Of a DNA stretch of 64,000 nucleotides, positions 11,031 to 22,482 are shown piece by piece. A program made the translations under genes and the position numbers. The stretch covers positions 992,001 through 1,056,000 of the forward strand of contig OY744461.1 in assembly GCA_963556145.1 (NCBI GenBank). The letters are read 5' to 3'. Each line of letters opens with the position of its first letter. Position 1 is the stretch's first letter. The notes below the pieces were generated by a model. It was given only the letters and a program-made list of their open reading frames with translations. It ran no database searches and was not told the origin of the DNA. Source of the DNA: Hygrocybe punicea. Lineage: Eukaryota > Basidiomycota > Agaricomycetes > Agaricales > Hygrophoraceae.

Positions 11031-11935
11031 AATGCTAAGCATCAGCACAGTGCATTGCACAGCTGGTGACACTAACCAAAGCAGTTGAGGCCATGAAGGT
11101 TTTTCTTGACATGCAAATGAATGCCAAGAAGCCCCGTCGACATCTGCAAAAATCAAGTATGTCTCCATGATTGTTTTGCACAAACTGTCCCTCATCTCAC
11201 ATTTGCCACATCAGTCCAGTTGCCACCACTGAGCGTTCCTGTATCTACCATGAGTTGTGCTCCACTCAAGCCAGTTTCTCTACCACCATCCTCACCACCC
11301 CCTCTGGCTCAAGCACCCACCATTACAATTAACATCTCCACCTCACAACCTGGACTCCATGCCTGACAACTGCCCACCACAGCCAACCCTTCTGTCTCTG
11401 CTGGTTTCAGCCCAGAGCCTGCCCCAGCCATCCCTTCATCTCCACCCATGTCAATCTCATCAACGCCACCTTTTACTAATGACCACATCTCTGGCCTGCA
11501 GCTTGAAACGTGGAAGGACCTTGTTCTTGCCTATCCGGAGTCTCAGCTGCATCAACACAGCTGGGAATGGTGTGCCGAAGACTGGTTGCCCCACTACCTG
11601 TACCCAGAGGTCACAAGCATCACTGCCATCTGGGAGGAGTGGGCAAATGGCCTGGATGGCTACCTCTCCACACACCAACTTGAGGAGCGGTGGAGGGCAA
11701 AGTGGAGATGAAATCTGCCCACCTTGAAGACACCCCACGCATGTCGGAAGAAGGTTGTACAGCTGGTATAGGAGCTGTCAAACCAGCACTGCTGGGACAT
11801 GAAGCTTGCCCTTCGCTTCCTGTGTGAGAAATATGAACCGTACTTTTCAGCTTGGAAGTTCTGTGAGTATCTCCAGAAGAAAGACGGGACTGGGTGGGAA
11901 GATGTTGTGTCTGCGGCAGGAGTATACTTGATAAA

Positions 11936-12392
11936 TATGCTTAATTCTACTTACTATTTTGTAATATACTAGCCATATTGAAACTGGTTCCCTCTAATGT
12001 TGACCTCCATTCCAAGTTAAGAAAGGACCAGGCAATCAAGCACCTCCAAGCCAGACTGAGGCAGCAGAGTGTTTGACTGCAAGGCACACCCCATCTGCAT
12101 TCCCTCACAGGGACCACTGCAAACGCTCCTACAGCACAATCCTCAATACATGCAGCCAAAGTCACAAGGTAACCAGGCCAAAGATGGAAGCGTGAGAACA
12201 TGCTCATGTGATGAGTAAATAGCAGTAAACCGGTGGCCACCAGACCTTCTATACATGACAATACCAGCATATACCACCAATTCCAGGTCCCATTTCTGAT
12301 AATACAGCCAAGGTAAGCTCAATACATCTTTGCAAATCAGTAGCAAATTCAGGTAAATGTCTATGAGCTGGGTTGGCTAAGACAACTGTATT
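11936..12392. other. No gene recognised
   Basis: Sequence between the recombinase remnant and the outer hAT. The overlapping minus-strand frames show no family motif. Confidence 0.4.
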
Positions 12393-12607
12393 TTGGCGAT
12401 TAAGGTAGTGTTAATAATTCAGGTGTCGGTTACTAACCTGAGTTACTAACTCACCTCTCCGACCCCCCTTTTTAACACAAGTTATTAACAATTATTAACT
12501 AACTAGTTAATAACCAGTTAAAAATGTTGTAAATGAGGTTAGAAATAAGTATCATGTTAAAAATAGGTGGCCGTGTTCAAAACTGAGTGAAAAATGACAA
12601 AAAATGC

Positions 12608-15600
12608 TCAAAATTCCCAGTTAACAGCACAGTCTTTGCTCTGGACTGGTGGTTTCACCTCCACTGGCAGAGATTTTGCTTGAGAACTAGCCACTTCCAT
12701 GGAGAGCATGTCCTTTAAAAACACCGCTTTCAAGTCTATGTTGTCATCAACTACAAAAGAAGGGTCCTCGGGAACTTTGTTCAACAGGCCCAGAAGACTA
12801 TCCAAATCTGCATGTGAGTCGGATTCATCACTGGCCCCGGGGCTTGGTATCTCCAGCCTTGAGACCCACCTGCTGAAAGCAAGTCTTTCTCCATATCCCA
12901 AAACTTCACAGTAGGGTGACGCCTTTCTTTCTGAGCCTCATGCTGGAGAGATGTGATTAGATGAGACCACACTTGTAGCAGCTTGAAGAGGTACGTACTT
13001 TGTGTATCCCATACCACTGCCCAACTTGAATCATATTCACTAATGTACAGACATCCTGATTGGCACATAAGGGGGAGTTGAACCATGTAATTTTAGATCC
13101 TGTGCATTCATCAGGCATAGAATTGACGAGTGTCGAGTATATTTTGATTGCCAGCATCTGTAGCTGACAGTTAGATGTTCGTTGCCACAATATCAAAAAG
13201 TTAGAGGCCTACAGCTAGCACACAGGCTTTCAGGTGCTCCTTCAATGATTCCCACCACACAAGTGTATTACCATCAGGCAGGGAATCAGTGAATGGCCAC
13301 TCACAACATGCGAATGCATGTAACTGCAGGTGGAATTGGTTAACAATCTCTGCAGGGCTCATTGCTTGAAGCAAGGCACTGGTTCCTTTGGAAGCCTCAG
13401 GGACCTGAGCAGCAAGGTCAAGTTCTTGGCGGAGTAGGTGCTTGAAAAATTCTTTTGTGTGGTCATATGCTCTGGCGTGTGGAATGGACTGTGTATCAGC
13501 TCATTGGTTCTGATTGTGCTTGGGTATTGACAATGTTGTTGACACGGTCGTGGGTTTCTTGAGGACCCAAGAATAACCTTGTTTGTGATTTCATTTATCA
13601 TGTACAGCCAATAGAAATGAGTGCTGCTTATAAGGATCCAAGAAAAATGCAGTAAAGTAGATATCACTTGGGGACTCATCTATCAATGCTTTGTAACGTC
13701 GGTTGATGATCGCAGTAACCTGTCTGGAGAGAGCAGTTGTGATCACCATGACCTCTGGAGACTTTGAAAATAAGTCATTCAGGGTTGCAGCGATGGCCAG
13801 CCAGAAGATGAAAACATCAGCAGTGTTGGCTTGAGAAGATTCTAATGCCCAGAGTGAACGACCAAGAGGGCTGACAATAGCAATGTATTGGAGTAATTTG
13901 AGTTGAAATTTGAGGTATGTGGTCTGTGATGTCAAGACCTGACAAAGTGCTTTGTTCTGTGAAAGTTCTCATAAGAAATGGGCGCCATTCAACATTGAAT
14001 ACAAACCTTCAGTTTGATTGTTCTGTTCATGACCAATGGCCTAATGAGAGGGAGGCATCGATCTAACGCTACTATTACAGACCAGTGGGTTGCGAATCTC
14101 ATTTTTCCAATCTTCACTAGTCCTTGTCTGATGTCTAGATCATTTTGTGCCTTTTTAAGCATGGTGATGGAGAAGTTGGATTTACTGAAGAATTTGATAG
14201 TGCTTTTGAGATGTAACATCATCTGGACACTATTATAGACAATCTGTGACAAATTCAAGGATGGTTACTCACGTCTTTGAAGTGTGGCAATTTGTTTATG
14301 TCACCGATGGTGTTGTGAAGGTGGTGGCAACAGTCACCAAGGTCCATGATTGTTGGAAGCTCTTTGTGAGCATCTTTGCATCCATGTTTGGTATTTCCAG
14401 TGTTGTCAGAACACATTCCAGCAACTTGGCCTTCCCCAACTGCATGAATCGTCTTGAGGATTTTATCTGCAGTATGATGTTCATCCGAGCCTTCATAGGC
14501 ATCCAAAAAGTAACTGTTGTGAGCATTGGTCGTAACGTGAATGGTGTAGATGGATTGTGGCTTTCGAGTACTGTTGCCATCAAAAATTAAAGTGAGATTT
14601 GTCTCATTCTGGAGAATCTCCATTACTTGTTTCTGCACATATGCTGCCTCATCAGGAATAATTTGCTCTTCAAATTTGTCAGATGGTGTATGTGGTATTT
14701 GGGGTTGGCAATTGATATGAATTCTTTCCATTCAGCTGAATCAAGGACATGAGGAACAAGGCCAGTGACACAGATTAACTTCATGATGCAGTGGTCAAGC
14801 TTAGCTTGTAATTCTCGGCAACCAGCACTGGTAAAATTCAGCTCGATGCACATTTTGGCATTCTTGGACTGTGGATATGTTGGAGGAGGGGGATCATGGT
14901 GCTCAGCTGTTGGGTCAGATTGCATGGCATCCAATTTGGCTCCCAAGGGGGATTTCACTGCATGGTCACTTGCAAATTGCTTGAGATCAAGGTCAAGATG
15001 CCGGCAAGATGCGGCATGCTTAAGAATATGGCACTCTTGAGCATTACCAGCCCTGTGCCAGTAGCAACCCTTGGCAATGCACCTATAGAAGTCTTTCCCT
15101 GTGTTCTTATGCACGTACTTGACAACAAGTGACGAGATTACTTCTTTTTTGGGCCGACCAGGACCCTTCCAGGGCTTGACAGGCCTAACTACAAATTTTG
15201 TGAAGATTTTTGGATGACTCTGGTTTTAGTCAGTACAATTTCAGTTTGTAACGTCAAATGTGGCTCACTGTCAAAGTTTTGTCGTCATTTTCCTCTTCAG
15301 GTTCCTCTTCCTTGTCATTTGATTTTCGCTTTGTTCCAGAAACCACCAGAGTTTCCACGGTGCCTGGAATAGTCAGAAGGGTCAGAAGCTAGACCCAAAT
15401 TAGCGATTATGGGCATTCTAGCCATCAAAAGCATACTTTTGTTCCATGAACACAATAGATCTTCTTAGCTGTGTCTCCTATATCCTTTACCCATTTCTCT
15501 AAGGCTGGGTCACCAGGGTACTCAGTAAGATATTTGGTAAGAATATTGACAACAGCACAAATGTTGGTGCTGCGTTCAGTGATGAAAATTTTCCCCATTT

Positions 15601-15809
15601 TCAACAAACACTGCCGAGAGAGATTCACAGACAACACAAACAATGTTTTCACCTGCCCGTTTTAGATGATTAGGGTCGAGTTCAAATGGTTCCAGTTGGT
15701 ACTCACTGATTTCTTCTGGAGGATTTGGAAGAGCTTCTGGAAGGTGCAAGAGAAGTAAACGAAGATTGTCCAAGTTCTGCTGGGTAGAGGAGGGCATTTG
15801 GGTCGCCAT
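12608..15809 (-). pseudogene. hAT-family transposase (BED-like finger, DUF659-like core, C-terminal hAT region), broken
   Basis: Read on the minus strand from 15809. An N-terminal segment is followed by a Cys/His cluster resembling a BED finger (about 15110-15000, C-x4-C spacing followed by H and C). The DUF659-like core lies at 14731-14255 and includes LTLIFDGNSTRKPQS, CSDNTGNTK and ILDLGDCCHHL-like text (here MDLGDCCHHLHNTI). Helical parts are at 14258-13989 and 13935-13591. A C-terminal block at 13196-13000 contains YSTLVNSMPDE and MIQVGQWYG, and the tail is acidic (12901-12608). Frameshifts and stops between segments make it a pseudogene. Order and strand agree with the enclosing hAT termini. 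Confidence 0.8.
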
Positions 15810-15900
15810 TGAGGCTTGTTCGAACCCTTTTGACGAAGTTTGACTGAACTATAACCATATACAGAAGCCTGAGTGAGGCAAATTTTTAACAGTTAATAAC

Positions 15901-17587
15901 TACTGCTGTTCCGGCCCGGCCTCAAAGCCGTGAGCCGGCCAGGCCAGGCCCTCATAAGCCAAGCCCAGCCGGGCCGTAGTGACGGCTTTTGGTGGCTTAC
16001 GGCTCGGCCTGGGTGTTTGCGAGCCGCAAGCCAGGCCGTCAGGCCACGGCCTGGTACTCATAATAATTAATTAATATAATATATTTATCCATTCCGCTGT
16101 CGCAACTTCCCTGTCACCCAATGGCTGAAGCACGACGAAACCCTGTCCCTGCCATTATCTTTACCCGTGGTGTCACTTTTACCCCATCTCGTTCGTCTGC
16201 TACTAACCTCACCTTGCAAGATGCCACCCGCTATCGAGGACATCAAGCTCCTTGTCAAGAAAATAATGACGCTCTCGAACTCCTTACCTCCCTCCGTTCC
16301 GAAGGGAAATACAAAAGACAAGATCTGGTCTGTCATGTCGAGACCGGAAGGTGAAACCACATTTGAAACATTCAATAAACGCTTTGATGCCCTTTTTGCC
16401 GAGGATTGTCGCAACTCGGAAGGCCGACTGCACTATATCCGCCAAGGAAAAAGTGGGATGGGTGTGGTCTGCTCATATCTTAAGAAAATCGACTGGCCTC
16501 AAGACTTCCCGCTTGAACTTGTTGAAATAAAACTGAAACGCTTGGCCGCCGAACTCAGCCATCTCATGTACACTCTCAAGTCACCCTCATTTACTTTGCC
16601 AACTAATGACCGCTTATCAGTGAAACTAACCTCGACGAGCCCAAAACCACACGCCATATCAATCCTGCGTCAAAACTCTGGGATGCCGATAACATTGAAC
16701 AGGCCGAGCTCTCGTTTCAGCACCGGGCTGTGGAGGATTTCCACACACGCTGTGATCAAGTGGATCCCCCGCAAACAGAGGCTCCACCCGTGCCTCCGTC
16801 TCCACCCAGCCGGCGTACATCAAGTCCAGCGCCTCAGTCGTCCGAGGTGCTTGTCCCACAACCAAAGCGCCCAATCACTGTTGTTGAGAGCGATGAAGAG
16901 GTTTCGGATGGTGTCCAACCAAAGCGCCGTATGTATCACCCAATTGAAATTGATTTTACTCATTCTCATTGTCACTACAGCCAAAAGGAAACGAACCACG
17001 TTAGGAAATCCAACTGCCACCGATCACAATGGTCTTTTGATGGACGTGGATGTACAGGACATCAGCAACGAGGATGCGGATGCACCTTCACGTGAAGACA
17101 GGCGACGCGATGTTGATCGGTTTTTTCAGCCGGCTGTGTCAAAGGAAATGGTGGTATTACAATCAGCAAACGCTGCAGCTGTTTGAAAGGAGACATTGTT
17201 GAGGCTTTACAATGTATTAAGTGTGCGATACGAAATGATCTACTCTTTCAGGAGCAAGCACCCTCGTCGGCATTGGAAGCAGAATTGGAAGCTGGTTATG
17301 GCTTTGGTGAGGACGATGGGGATACAGATGACTCAGGTGATGTGTCGCCGGTTGATGATGAAGATGAGCCTATGTCCGACATAGAGTAGCGTCCCTTGTG
17401 CCTCAATAAACAAACCTTGCCTGTTCGCTGGGTAGTAGGGCTAGAAAGCCGTGGCCTGAGCCGGGCCAAGCCAGGGCCAAGCCGTGGTTGACGGCTTTGG
17501 CTTGGCTAGAAGTTTCACAAAGCCGGAGCCCCTTCAGGCCGGGCCAAAGCCGCCAAAGCCGGGCCAAGCCGGGCCGGAACAGCAGTA
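15901..17587 (+). mobile_element. Nested, internally deleted hAT element
   Basis: Terminal inverted repeats TACTGCTGTTCCGGCCCGGC (15901-15920) and its inverse ending at 17587 are flanked by perfect 8-bp duplications TTAATAAC (15893-15900 and 17588-17595). About 150 bp of GC-rich subterminal repeats (GCCGGGCC, AAGCCG, GGCCAAG) lie at each end. The element sits inside the subterminal repeat array of the outer hAT, so it is younger. It keeps only the N- and C-terminal parts of a transposase-like gene. Confidence 0.85.
16121..17389 (+). pseudogene. Residual transposase-like ORFs of the nested hAT
   Basis: A 339-codon frame (16167-17186) ends with DVDRFFQPAVSKE, which resembles the start of a BED-finger region in fungal hAT proteins. 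The frame starting at 17183 (68 codons) has EALQCIKCAIRNDLL followed by an acidic tail, resembling hAT C-termini. The catalytic middle is absent, so an internal deletion joined the two ends. A second frame (16730-17095) is open in parallel and is Pro/Ser-rich. There may also be frameshifts in the first part. Assignment to hAT rests mainly on the element termini. Confidence 0.55.
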
Positions 17588-17703
17588 TTAATAACCCCCC
17601 TCACAGACCCCCCGAGTTAATAACTGGTTAATAACTGGTTAATAACCGGTTAAAATAACCCGGTTAATAAATTCAGTATTACTAACACTACCTTATCGGC
17701 GAT

Positions 17704-17974
17704 CGGAATCACCGATTTTGGCAGAGTGCTCGCTGTTTTTTTAGTGGGTCGGCCTATTGAAGAACAGTCGCTGATAACTGAATCATCTTCCCTTAGGGAA
17801 AACAAGCAATTATTTCCATTGAGACCATCTCCAGAACCGGCAATACTATTTTGACGCTTTGACGCTTGATGATCGTGTTATGTGGACCAACATTGTAAGG
17901 TTATTCATTAGCCATGTCCGAGTTCTAACGATAAAATAAGTTCATTATAAAATAAGTAATGTCCCCCCCCACCC
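17704..17974. other. Intergenic spacer 3' of the secreted-protein gene
   Basis: No gene. It contains the right flank of the outer hAT and the presumed 3' untranslated region of the minus-strand gene ending at 17975. Confidence 0.5.
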
Positions 17975-18677
17975 CTAGGCCTGAGTCCAGAAATCAAACT
18001 TCTGGTCAGCGTCTCCATCACACAGTGCCAAGAATGGTGAATCATTGACCACGCCGTCAGTCTGGACGCACTGATTCTGCGATCCAGCCGGGCTGATGGT
18101 GCACCCGGAGGCGAACAGTCCACTAAATCCTGAGGCGCCTGTGTTACACACATCGCACTGGATGATGAATGATTGGAGTCTGCGAAGAGTGTGTGTATCA
18201 GAGGTTAGAACAAAGTGAACACGGGGGCTCACGGATCGGCTGGTGACGAGAGGTTCTCGGGTTGAAGGACGAGAAATCCGCTGTTGTCACCGGTGGAGAC
18301 GACTAGCTCTGGGAACTGCGGGACTTGAAGGGATCTGAGACGGGAAGGTTAGGGTCAGAGGATATGCGAGCAGACGTGTATATATATATTATACGGTGGA
18401 GAGGTCTAACGTACCTGATCGTGTAAGAATTCGTTGGTGCGCCATTGAACGCAAAGCGGAACTCGGCTTGCGATGTCGTGGTAACTTGATTGACGACAGT
18501 GGACCCGGGGCCCGGGTTCAAAAATCCCCACTCGACGCCGTTGTTGACCACGGACACACCTGTGCCCTCGAAATTGGGTTGGCAATTTGCACCGCGAGAG
18601 GTGAGTGGTGTCGCGGAAGTGCTAGAGAGGGTGGAGAGGAATGAAAGGGCGAAGGCGATAACTGCGGAGGAAATCAT
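17975..18677 (-). CDS. Small secreted protein, 189 aa, three exons
   Basis: Exons complement(18677-18415, 18334-18233, 18179-17975) splice with GTACGT and GTGAGC donors, CTAAC/TCTAACC branch sites and TCTCAG and TTCGCAG acceptors. Both introns are phase 2 and the frame is complete (190 codons with stop). The first 20-odd residues form a signal peptide (MISSAVIAFALSFLSTLSST), so the product should be secreted. The mature part is rich in Asn, Gly, Ser and Thr. It has cysteines near the start, a C-x-x-C pair (QCDVCNTG) in exon 3 and a final DGDADQKFDFW segment reminiscent of ricin-B-like beta-trefoil repeats; that resemblance is weak. No enzyme motif is seen. It is one of the few intact host genes in the window. 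Confidence 0.85.
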
Positions 18678-18801
18678 AATAGTATAGTGTATGAGAGGTC
18701 TCGAAGGTGGACGGGTGAATTAGAGGGTTGAAAAAAATGTAAGCCAAAAGCCGTGAAGTGCAAAAGCTGATGAGGAAAACCGATGGCTGGCCTCAACCAA
18801 G

Positions 18802-18808
18802 TTTTATA
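18802..18808 (-). promoter_or_regulatory. TATA box of the secreted-protein gene
   Basis: TATAAAA on the minus strand, about 125 bp upstream of the ATG at 18677, followed by a pyrimidine-rich leader. Confidence 0.5.
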
Positions 18809-18829
18809 CCTCCACCATCGTGTACTGCC

Positions 18830-19660
18830 TTCAAAAATGTAGGAAACGAAGGCCCTGCTGGCGGCGTGGAGGACCCGTCATCAAGTGTGGGCGCATTGCA
18901 TTATTATTCAGCGGCCTCCCTCTGCCGGGTATCTTCAGCCGTGGATCTTGCGCGCCGCGGTGCCCCCCAAAAGACCTTCGCTACCTTCTAGCACACTGCC
19001 TCGGCGCGGCGCTCGAAATGTCAAAGGAGACGAGTTTCAGTGCGCACCGTGACTGCGCACTGCGCACAGAAGCAAGATTTGACTCTAGCTCATGTTTCGG
19101 CTATTTCAAGTTCCAACCTTGTTAAATGCTCCTTGCTCTATCGTGGGCCGAGTCACTGTCCGGGACTTCGTCTGGTGGCAGAGACGACAAGTTATGATCC
19201 TGATTCTCTGAGTTCCTAGTTCGAGTGAATGAGTGAATGTTTTCCTCCCTGGCCCGACCTTACATCAGCCCGGTGACCAGCTAGACCCCGGTCCCGATGT
19301 CCACGCAATTAGGTGGATTCCTACCTAGAGCTTAATGAAGTTTCAGCCCATAGATTCATCGATCCAGAGAACGTACTCGGTGACCGGTGTCAAAATCAAC
19401 CCTCTTAGGCGTATAGCTGATGGCTGATGCAGCGAGTGTCAGATTTGGAGGTTAAAGACGACGTATCGACCCTCAAGTCTATTGCGTTGTAGCCGAGAGG
19501 GGCGCCTTCACTGTCATAGCTGGCAGTGAACTTCTGCCAAGGCTTACCAAAACCTGATATATACATAAACGAGCATTAATATTGTCACGACATTTGTTGC
19601 TTTCTAAAAACACGAGGAACGAGGGTAAATTAGAATTAAGTCTATGTCATCAGCGAAACC
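18830..19660. other. No gene recognised
   Basis: Unique-looking sequence upstream of the secreted-protein gene. Short frames lack motifs. Confidence 0.4.
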
Positions 19661-19669
19661 GCATTTTCA

Positions 19670-20080
19670 TTACAAGAGGATATATCGTATGATAATCTCT
19701 AGCTTCCTTGTAACATCCAGCACAATGTGAACAATATTATATGCGGTTTCAGTCACCTGGTCTCTATTGACAATACTCCGCTTTCTTCGCAAGGACCACC
19801 TGAATGTTACCTCTTGCAACCTGGCAGACAGAAGGGTCTTGCATTGCGAAGAGGGTGCCTGGATCACGATGTGTTGCGAAGATGCTATCGGAATGGCGTT
19901 ATCTTGCGATGAGGTTGCCAAGATGGTTGTGTCTTGCGAAGAGGTTGTCGGAATGGTGTTGTCTTGTCTTGTATCACCATGGAGACAGTACATGCAATGT
20001 AATATGAGAACAGTGAAGGAGAGGCCGACGCAGGCAAGAACCTCAATGATTTTCAGACTGGGCACCAAAAGAGTGTTCAT
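19670..20080 (-). CDS. Putative small membrane protein with a 9-10-residue Ser-Gln repeat
   Basis: A 136-codon frame begins with an amphipathic/hydrophobic segment predicted to span the membrane once (residues about 8-32). Four imperfect repeats ending SSQD, SSQD, SSQH and SSQC follow, encoded by tandem units of about 30 bp at 19850-19970, then a basic stretch and a hydrophobic end. The complementary strand is also open across the repeat, so coding status is uncertain. No family recognised. Confidence 0.3.
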   Translation of the reverse strand: MNTLLVPSLKIIEVLACVGLSFTVLILHCMYCLHGDTRQDNTIPTTSSQDTTILATSSQDNAIPIASSQHIVIQAPSSQCKTLLSARLQEVTFRWSLRRKRSIVNRDQVTETAYNIVHIVLDVTRKLEIIIRYILL

Positions 20081-20325
20081 TGAGAAAGCAGCAATTACAT
20101 CCGATGAGCAGCAGATAGCAGGTAACAGAAGAGAAAAGGGCAGCGACGTGGAGCAGGGTTGAGATCAGGGACACGTTGCAAGAGCGAAGAGAAATAATGC
20201 AGGGGGCAGGCCAAGACACACGAAAGCGAGCGGGACATTGAGAATTTGCGGCGATAACACATGGCCTGTAAATTATTATTCACCGGCAATCACTGTACAT
20301 GCTGACAATGCTCACCATTTGAAAA

Positions 20326-21842
20326 CTAGTTCAGATGATCTTGAGTAGCCTTGCGAGCGGCGCGTTGAGCGGCCAGTTTTGAGACACCAGAGACATTGGT
20401 TCGGGTGGTTAGAACTCGATGGAACTATATTCGCCATCCTCGATTCCCCAGCCTTCTTGGCTACTGAGCACATAACGAGCCTTTGAGTGTCATGAGCGAT
20501 GTCAGTCCTCAAAATGCCAATGCCACACTTACTAAAACGGCCACGTATGCGATGTTCCGAGGACTGACTCGAGTCATTAAATACAAATCGGCAATTCCCT
20601 TCTTCCCCGCCGATTTTCCAGGTGTCGTCTTCATCGCAGTGCGACGGCCAGTGAAAATATGCCGGAAGCACTAGCAACAGTCGTTAGATCACATCAAAAT
20701 AGGCTAAGATACTTACTGAGAGGAGAAATGGCCCCTGGAGAAGGCCCACGTCGATAGCGTTGGGATCGTAGCCATCTTCAGGGTAAAGGAAAGTCAGCCA
20801 ATCATCAGCAACTACACTTATCTTTCCTTCCTGAACATCGCGGCAAAACCTACAAAAAAAATGATGCCTGTCGTCATAGTGTTCCAACATGAAAAATGTT
20901 AGTAAATGAACATACTGTTCAGGGTTAGCCTTGAAGTTGTTGAGCATATTTCGAGGACAGAGTAGTCGGGCAGAGGCTAGGTGTGCGAATCCACGATCAC
21001 CTTTGTTGCGGTTTGTGGTGCTAATCTGATTGTTGTCAAGGGTTGGGACATATGCCATTGCAGTGTAACGTAAAGAGCCGATATCATCAGTCCGTGCAAA
21101 ATGGGAGTTTGTGTCAAACTGTAGAAAATCCCTCAGAAATCGCAATGAAAATTGAATGTGCAAGTGAACACTCACAAAGTTGGCCAAGTCATGGAAAAGA
21201 GATACGTCCTGGTGCTCACCCAAGTCCAAAACAGCTTCCTTCAAGCCTGGAGTGATGTCGAGGATAGCACGATAAATGATGCCGGCCTCTTCAATAGTAC
21301 CACCGTCCCTATATGCTGTGAAAATGAAAGTATTCATCGACCAAATCAGCTTGTGATACTCAGGTCTCGAAAAAGTTCGTCGTCATCATTAATGTTATCT
21401 CTGCCGTTGCCATCAAGTCGCAAGCCAATCTGCATCGCCTGTAATACATTGGCAAACGGACTTATGGCACGCGGAATGAATCTTGCTGATTTCTTGAAGA
21501 TGTCGAGGCCATCTGACTGGGTTCTGAAAGAAAGAACAATGTTAGTAGAAACTATATTATAAATTTGACTTACTTAGGTCGCTTTCATGTAGATGCATTT
21601 GCAAGCATGTCGGTAAGTTGTAATACGGTGAGTTTGCGTTTGTGTTTATCGTGCACATCGGATTCGGATTCTTCGTTGTCGTTGTTATTCTGAGTTTCCA
21701 AGTCGCCATCTTGTGATTCGGAGTCACTGTCGACCACGCTTACATGACGAGGCTTTGCTGTGGTTCGCTTGGATTCAGGAGCTGCCAGTTTAGACTTCTT
21801 TGTTTTAGTAGGAGCCTTTGGGTTTGGTGGGTGAAATGGCAT
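20326..21842 (-). pseudogene. DUF6698-like protein gene, damaged
   Basis: The minus-strand gene starts at 21842 with a basic, then acidic Ser/Asp/Glu tail of about 80 residues. Introns with consensus sites lie at about 21570-21520, 21180-21120, 20915-20850, 20718-20675 and 20550-20480. The core at 21330-20700 has VVADDWLTFLYPEDGYDP and the following exon reads GKSAGKKGIADLYLMTRVSP, matching the pattern of the agaricomycete DUF6698 family (function unknown). Two lesions are visible. An in-frame TGA precedes the first donor (about 21586, where CGA would restore Arg), and a frame change near 21365 lies between ELFRD and PEYHKLIW. The C-terminus is approximate. Confidence 0.6.
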
Positions 21843-21928
21843 GGGGGAAGTTAGCGAAGAGGGGACTTGATGGTACTCAAGTTATATAAGTACGAAGTTA
21901 CAATTCCATGACGTCACTATTAATTTAG

Positions 21929-22401
21929 CTACTGTAGGTGCCTTTTCTTCACAGCAAGTTCAAGTTTCGGTAGTACATCTAGCAAATGTTACTGAGATCT
22001 AAGAAAGATTTGAGAGATCATTTACCGATATAGGTGTGAATCACAGATTCAGTCTCAATCTCCGACTCGGGTTCAGTTGTACTCCCAGTGTGCGCTTTAT
22101 CAAGTTTTGCCGTCTTTGCAGAGTATTTTGAGGCCGGTGAGAGATCAAGGGGCTTTTCATCAATACTGGTAAGCGTAGGACCATCATCGAAAGGGTATTG
22201 GTCCTCGATAGAAGGTGGAAATGTGATAATGATGGTCTAGATCCACAATCAGTCATAGATTATTGGGGGAAGTGCAAGGCTGGTAGTACTTACAATTGGC
22301 CCAGGATTATTGGGCTCAAACTCAAACTGGATGCTGTGCTCTCTCCTGGATACAAAAGACCAGGGGCTTGGAAGATGTATCGAAAATGTATTTTCAGGCA
22401 T
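21929..22401 (-). CDS. Hypothetical protein, 122 aa, three exons
   Basis: Exons complement(22401-22294, 22236-22026, 21978-21929) with GTAAGT and GTAAAT donors and CTAG acceptors give exactly 123 codons including TAG. The N-terminal half alternates hydrophobic and charged residues, as in a beta-rich fold, and contains FEFEPNNPGPI. The centre is rich in Asp, Ser and Lys with TEPESEIETES, and the end is LPKLELAVKKRHLQ. No family is recognised. It lies 86 bp upstream of the DUF6698-like gene on the same strand. The two could be remnants of one locus, but the stop between them and separate starts favour two genes. Confidence 0.5.
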
Positions 22402-22482
22402 TGGTGACGAGCAAGATGTAATCTGACACGTGATTTTAGCCGGTAATCAGAAAGTTACCACTACCGATCACAACCAAAATGG

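Larger units (their letters stand above)
7174..11935 (+). pseudogene. Crypton-like tyrosine recombinase with C-terminal GCR1_C domain, decayed
   Basis: Plus-strand fragments in several frames line up as one protein. A core-binding-like segment (7400-7740) contains GKQTKKTYDRHLKSYQDW. Recombinase box I is at about 8085-8175 (AFWGESAWMLLWSDLF, where fungal relatives have AFRGES, so the catalytic Arg is lost). At 9070-9300 the sequence has LTDNAKHNQ and HGALRHR blocks. The box II H-x-x-R is in THAARPF (9592-9615), followed by the LGGW segment and the Tyr region at about 9670-9740. Further colinear sequence runs to 10200, and a GCR1_C-like domain (11505-11720) has W-x-E-W, G-L-D-G and LEERWRAKWR. 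Cryptons and related fungal elements combine these domains. Stops, frameshifts and at least three insertions (about 8200-9050, 9395-9548, 10320-11030) make it inactive. Confidence 0.7.
12401..17695 (-). mobile_element. hAT transposon with 8-bp target duplication, containing a nested hAT
   Basis: Left end TAAGGTAGTGTTA at 12401 and the inverted copy ending at 17695 (TAACACTACCTTA) form 13-bp terminal inverted repeats. They are flanked by TTGGCGAT (12393-12400) and TCGGCGAT (17696-17703), an 8-bp duplication with one mismatch, as expected for hAT. Subterminal regions are packed with GTTAATAAC/GGTTATTAAC-type repeats (12480-12530 and 17588-17680). Without the nested element it is about 3.6 kb. 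A decayed hAT transposase lies on the minus strand inside. Confidence 0.85.
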
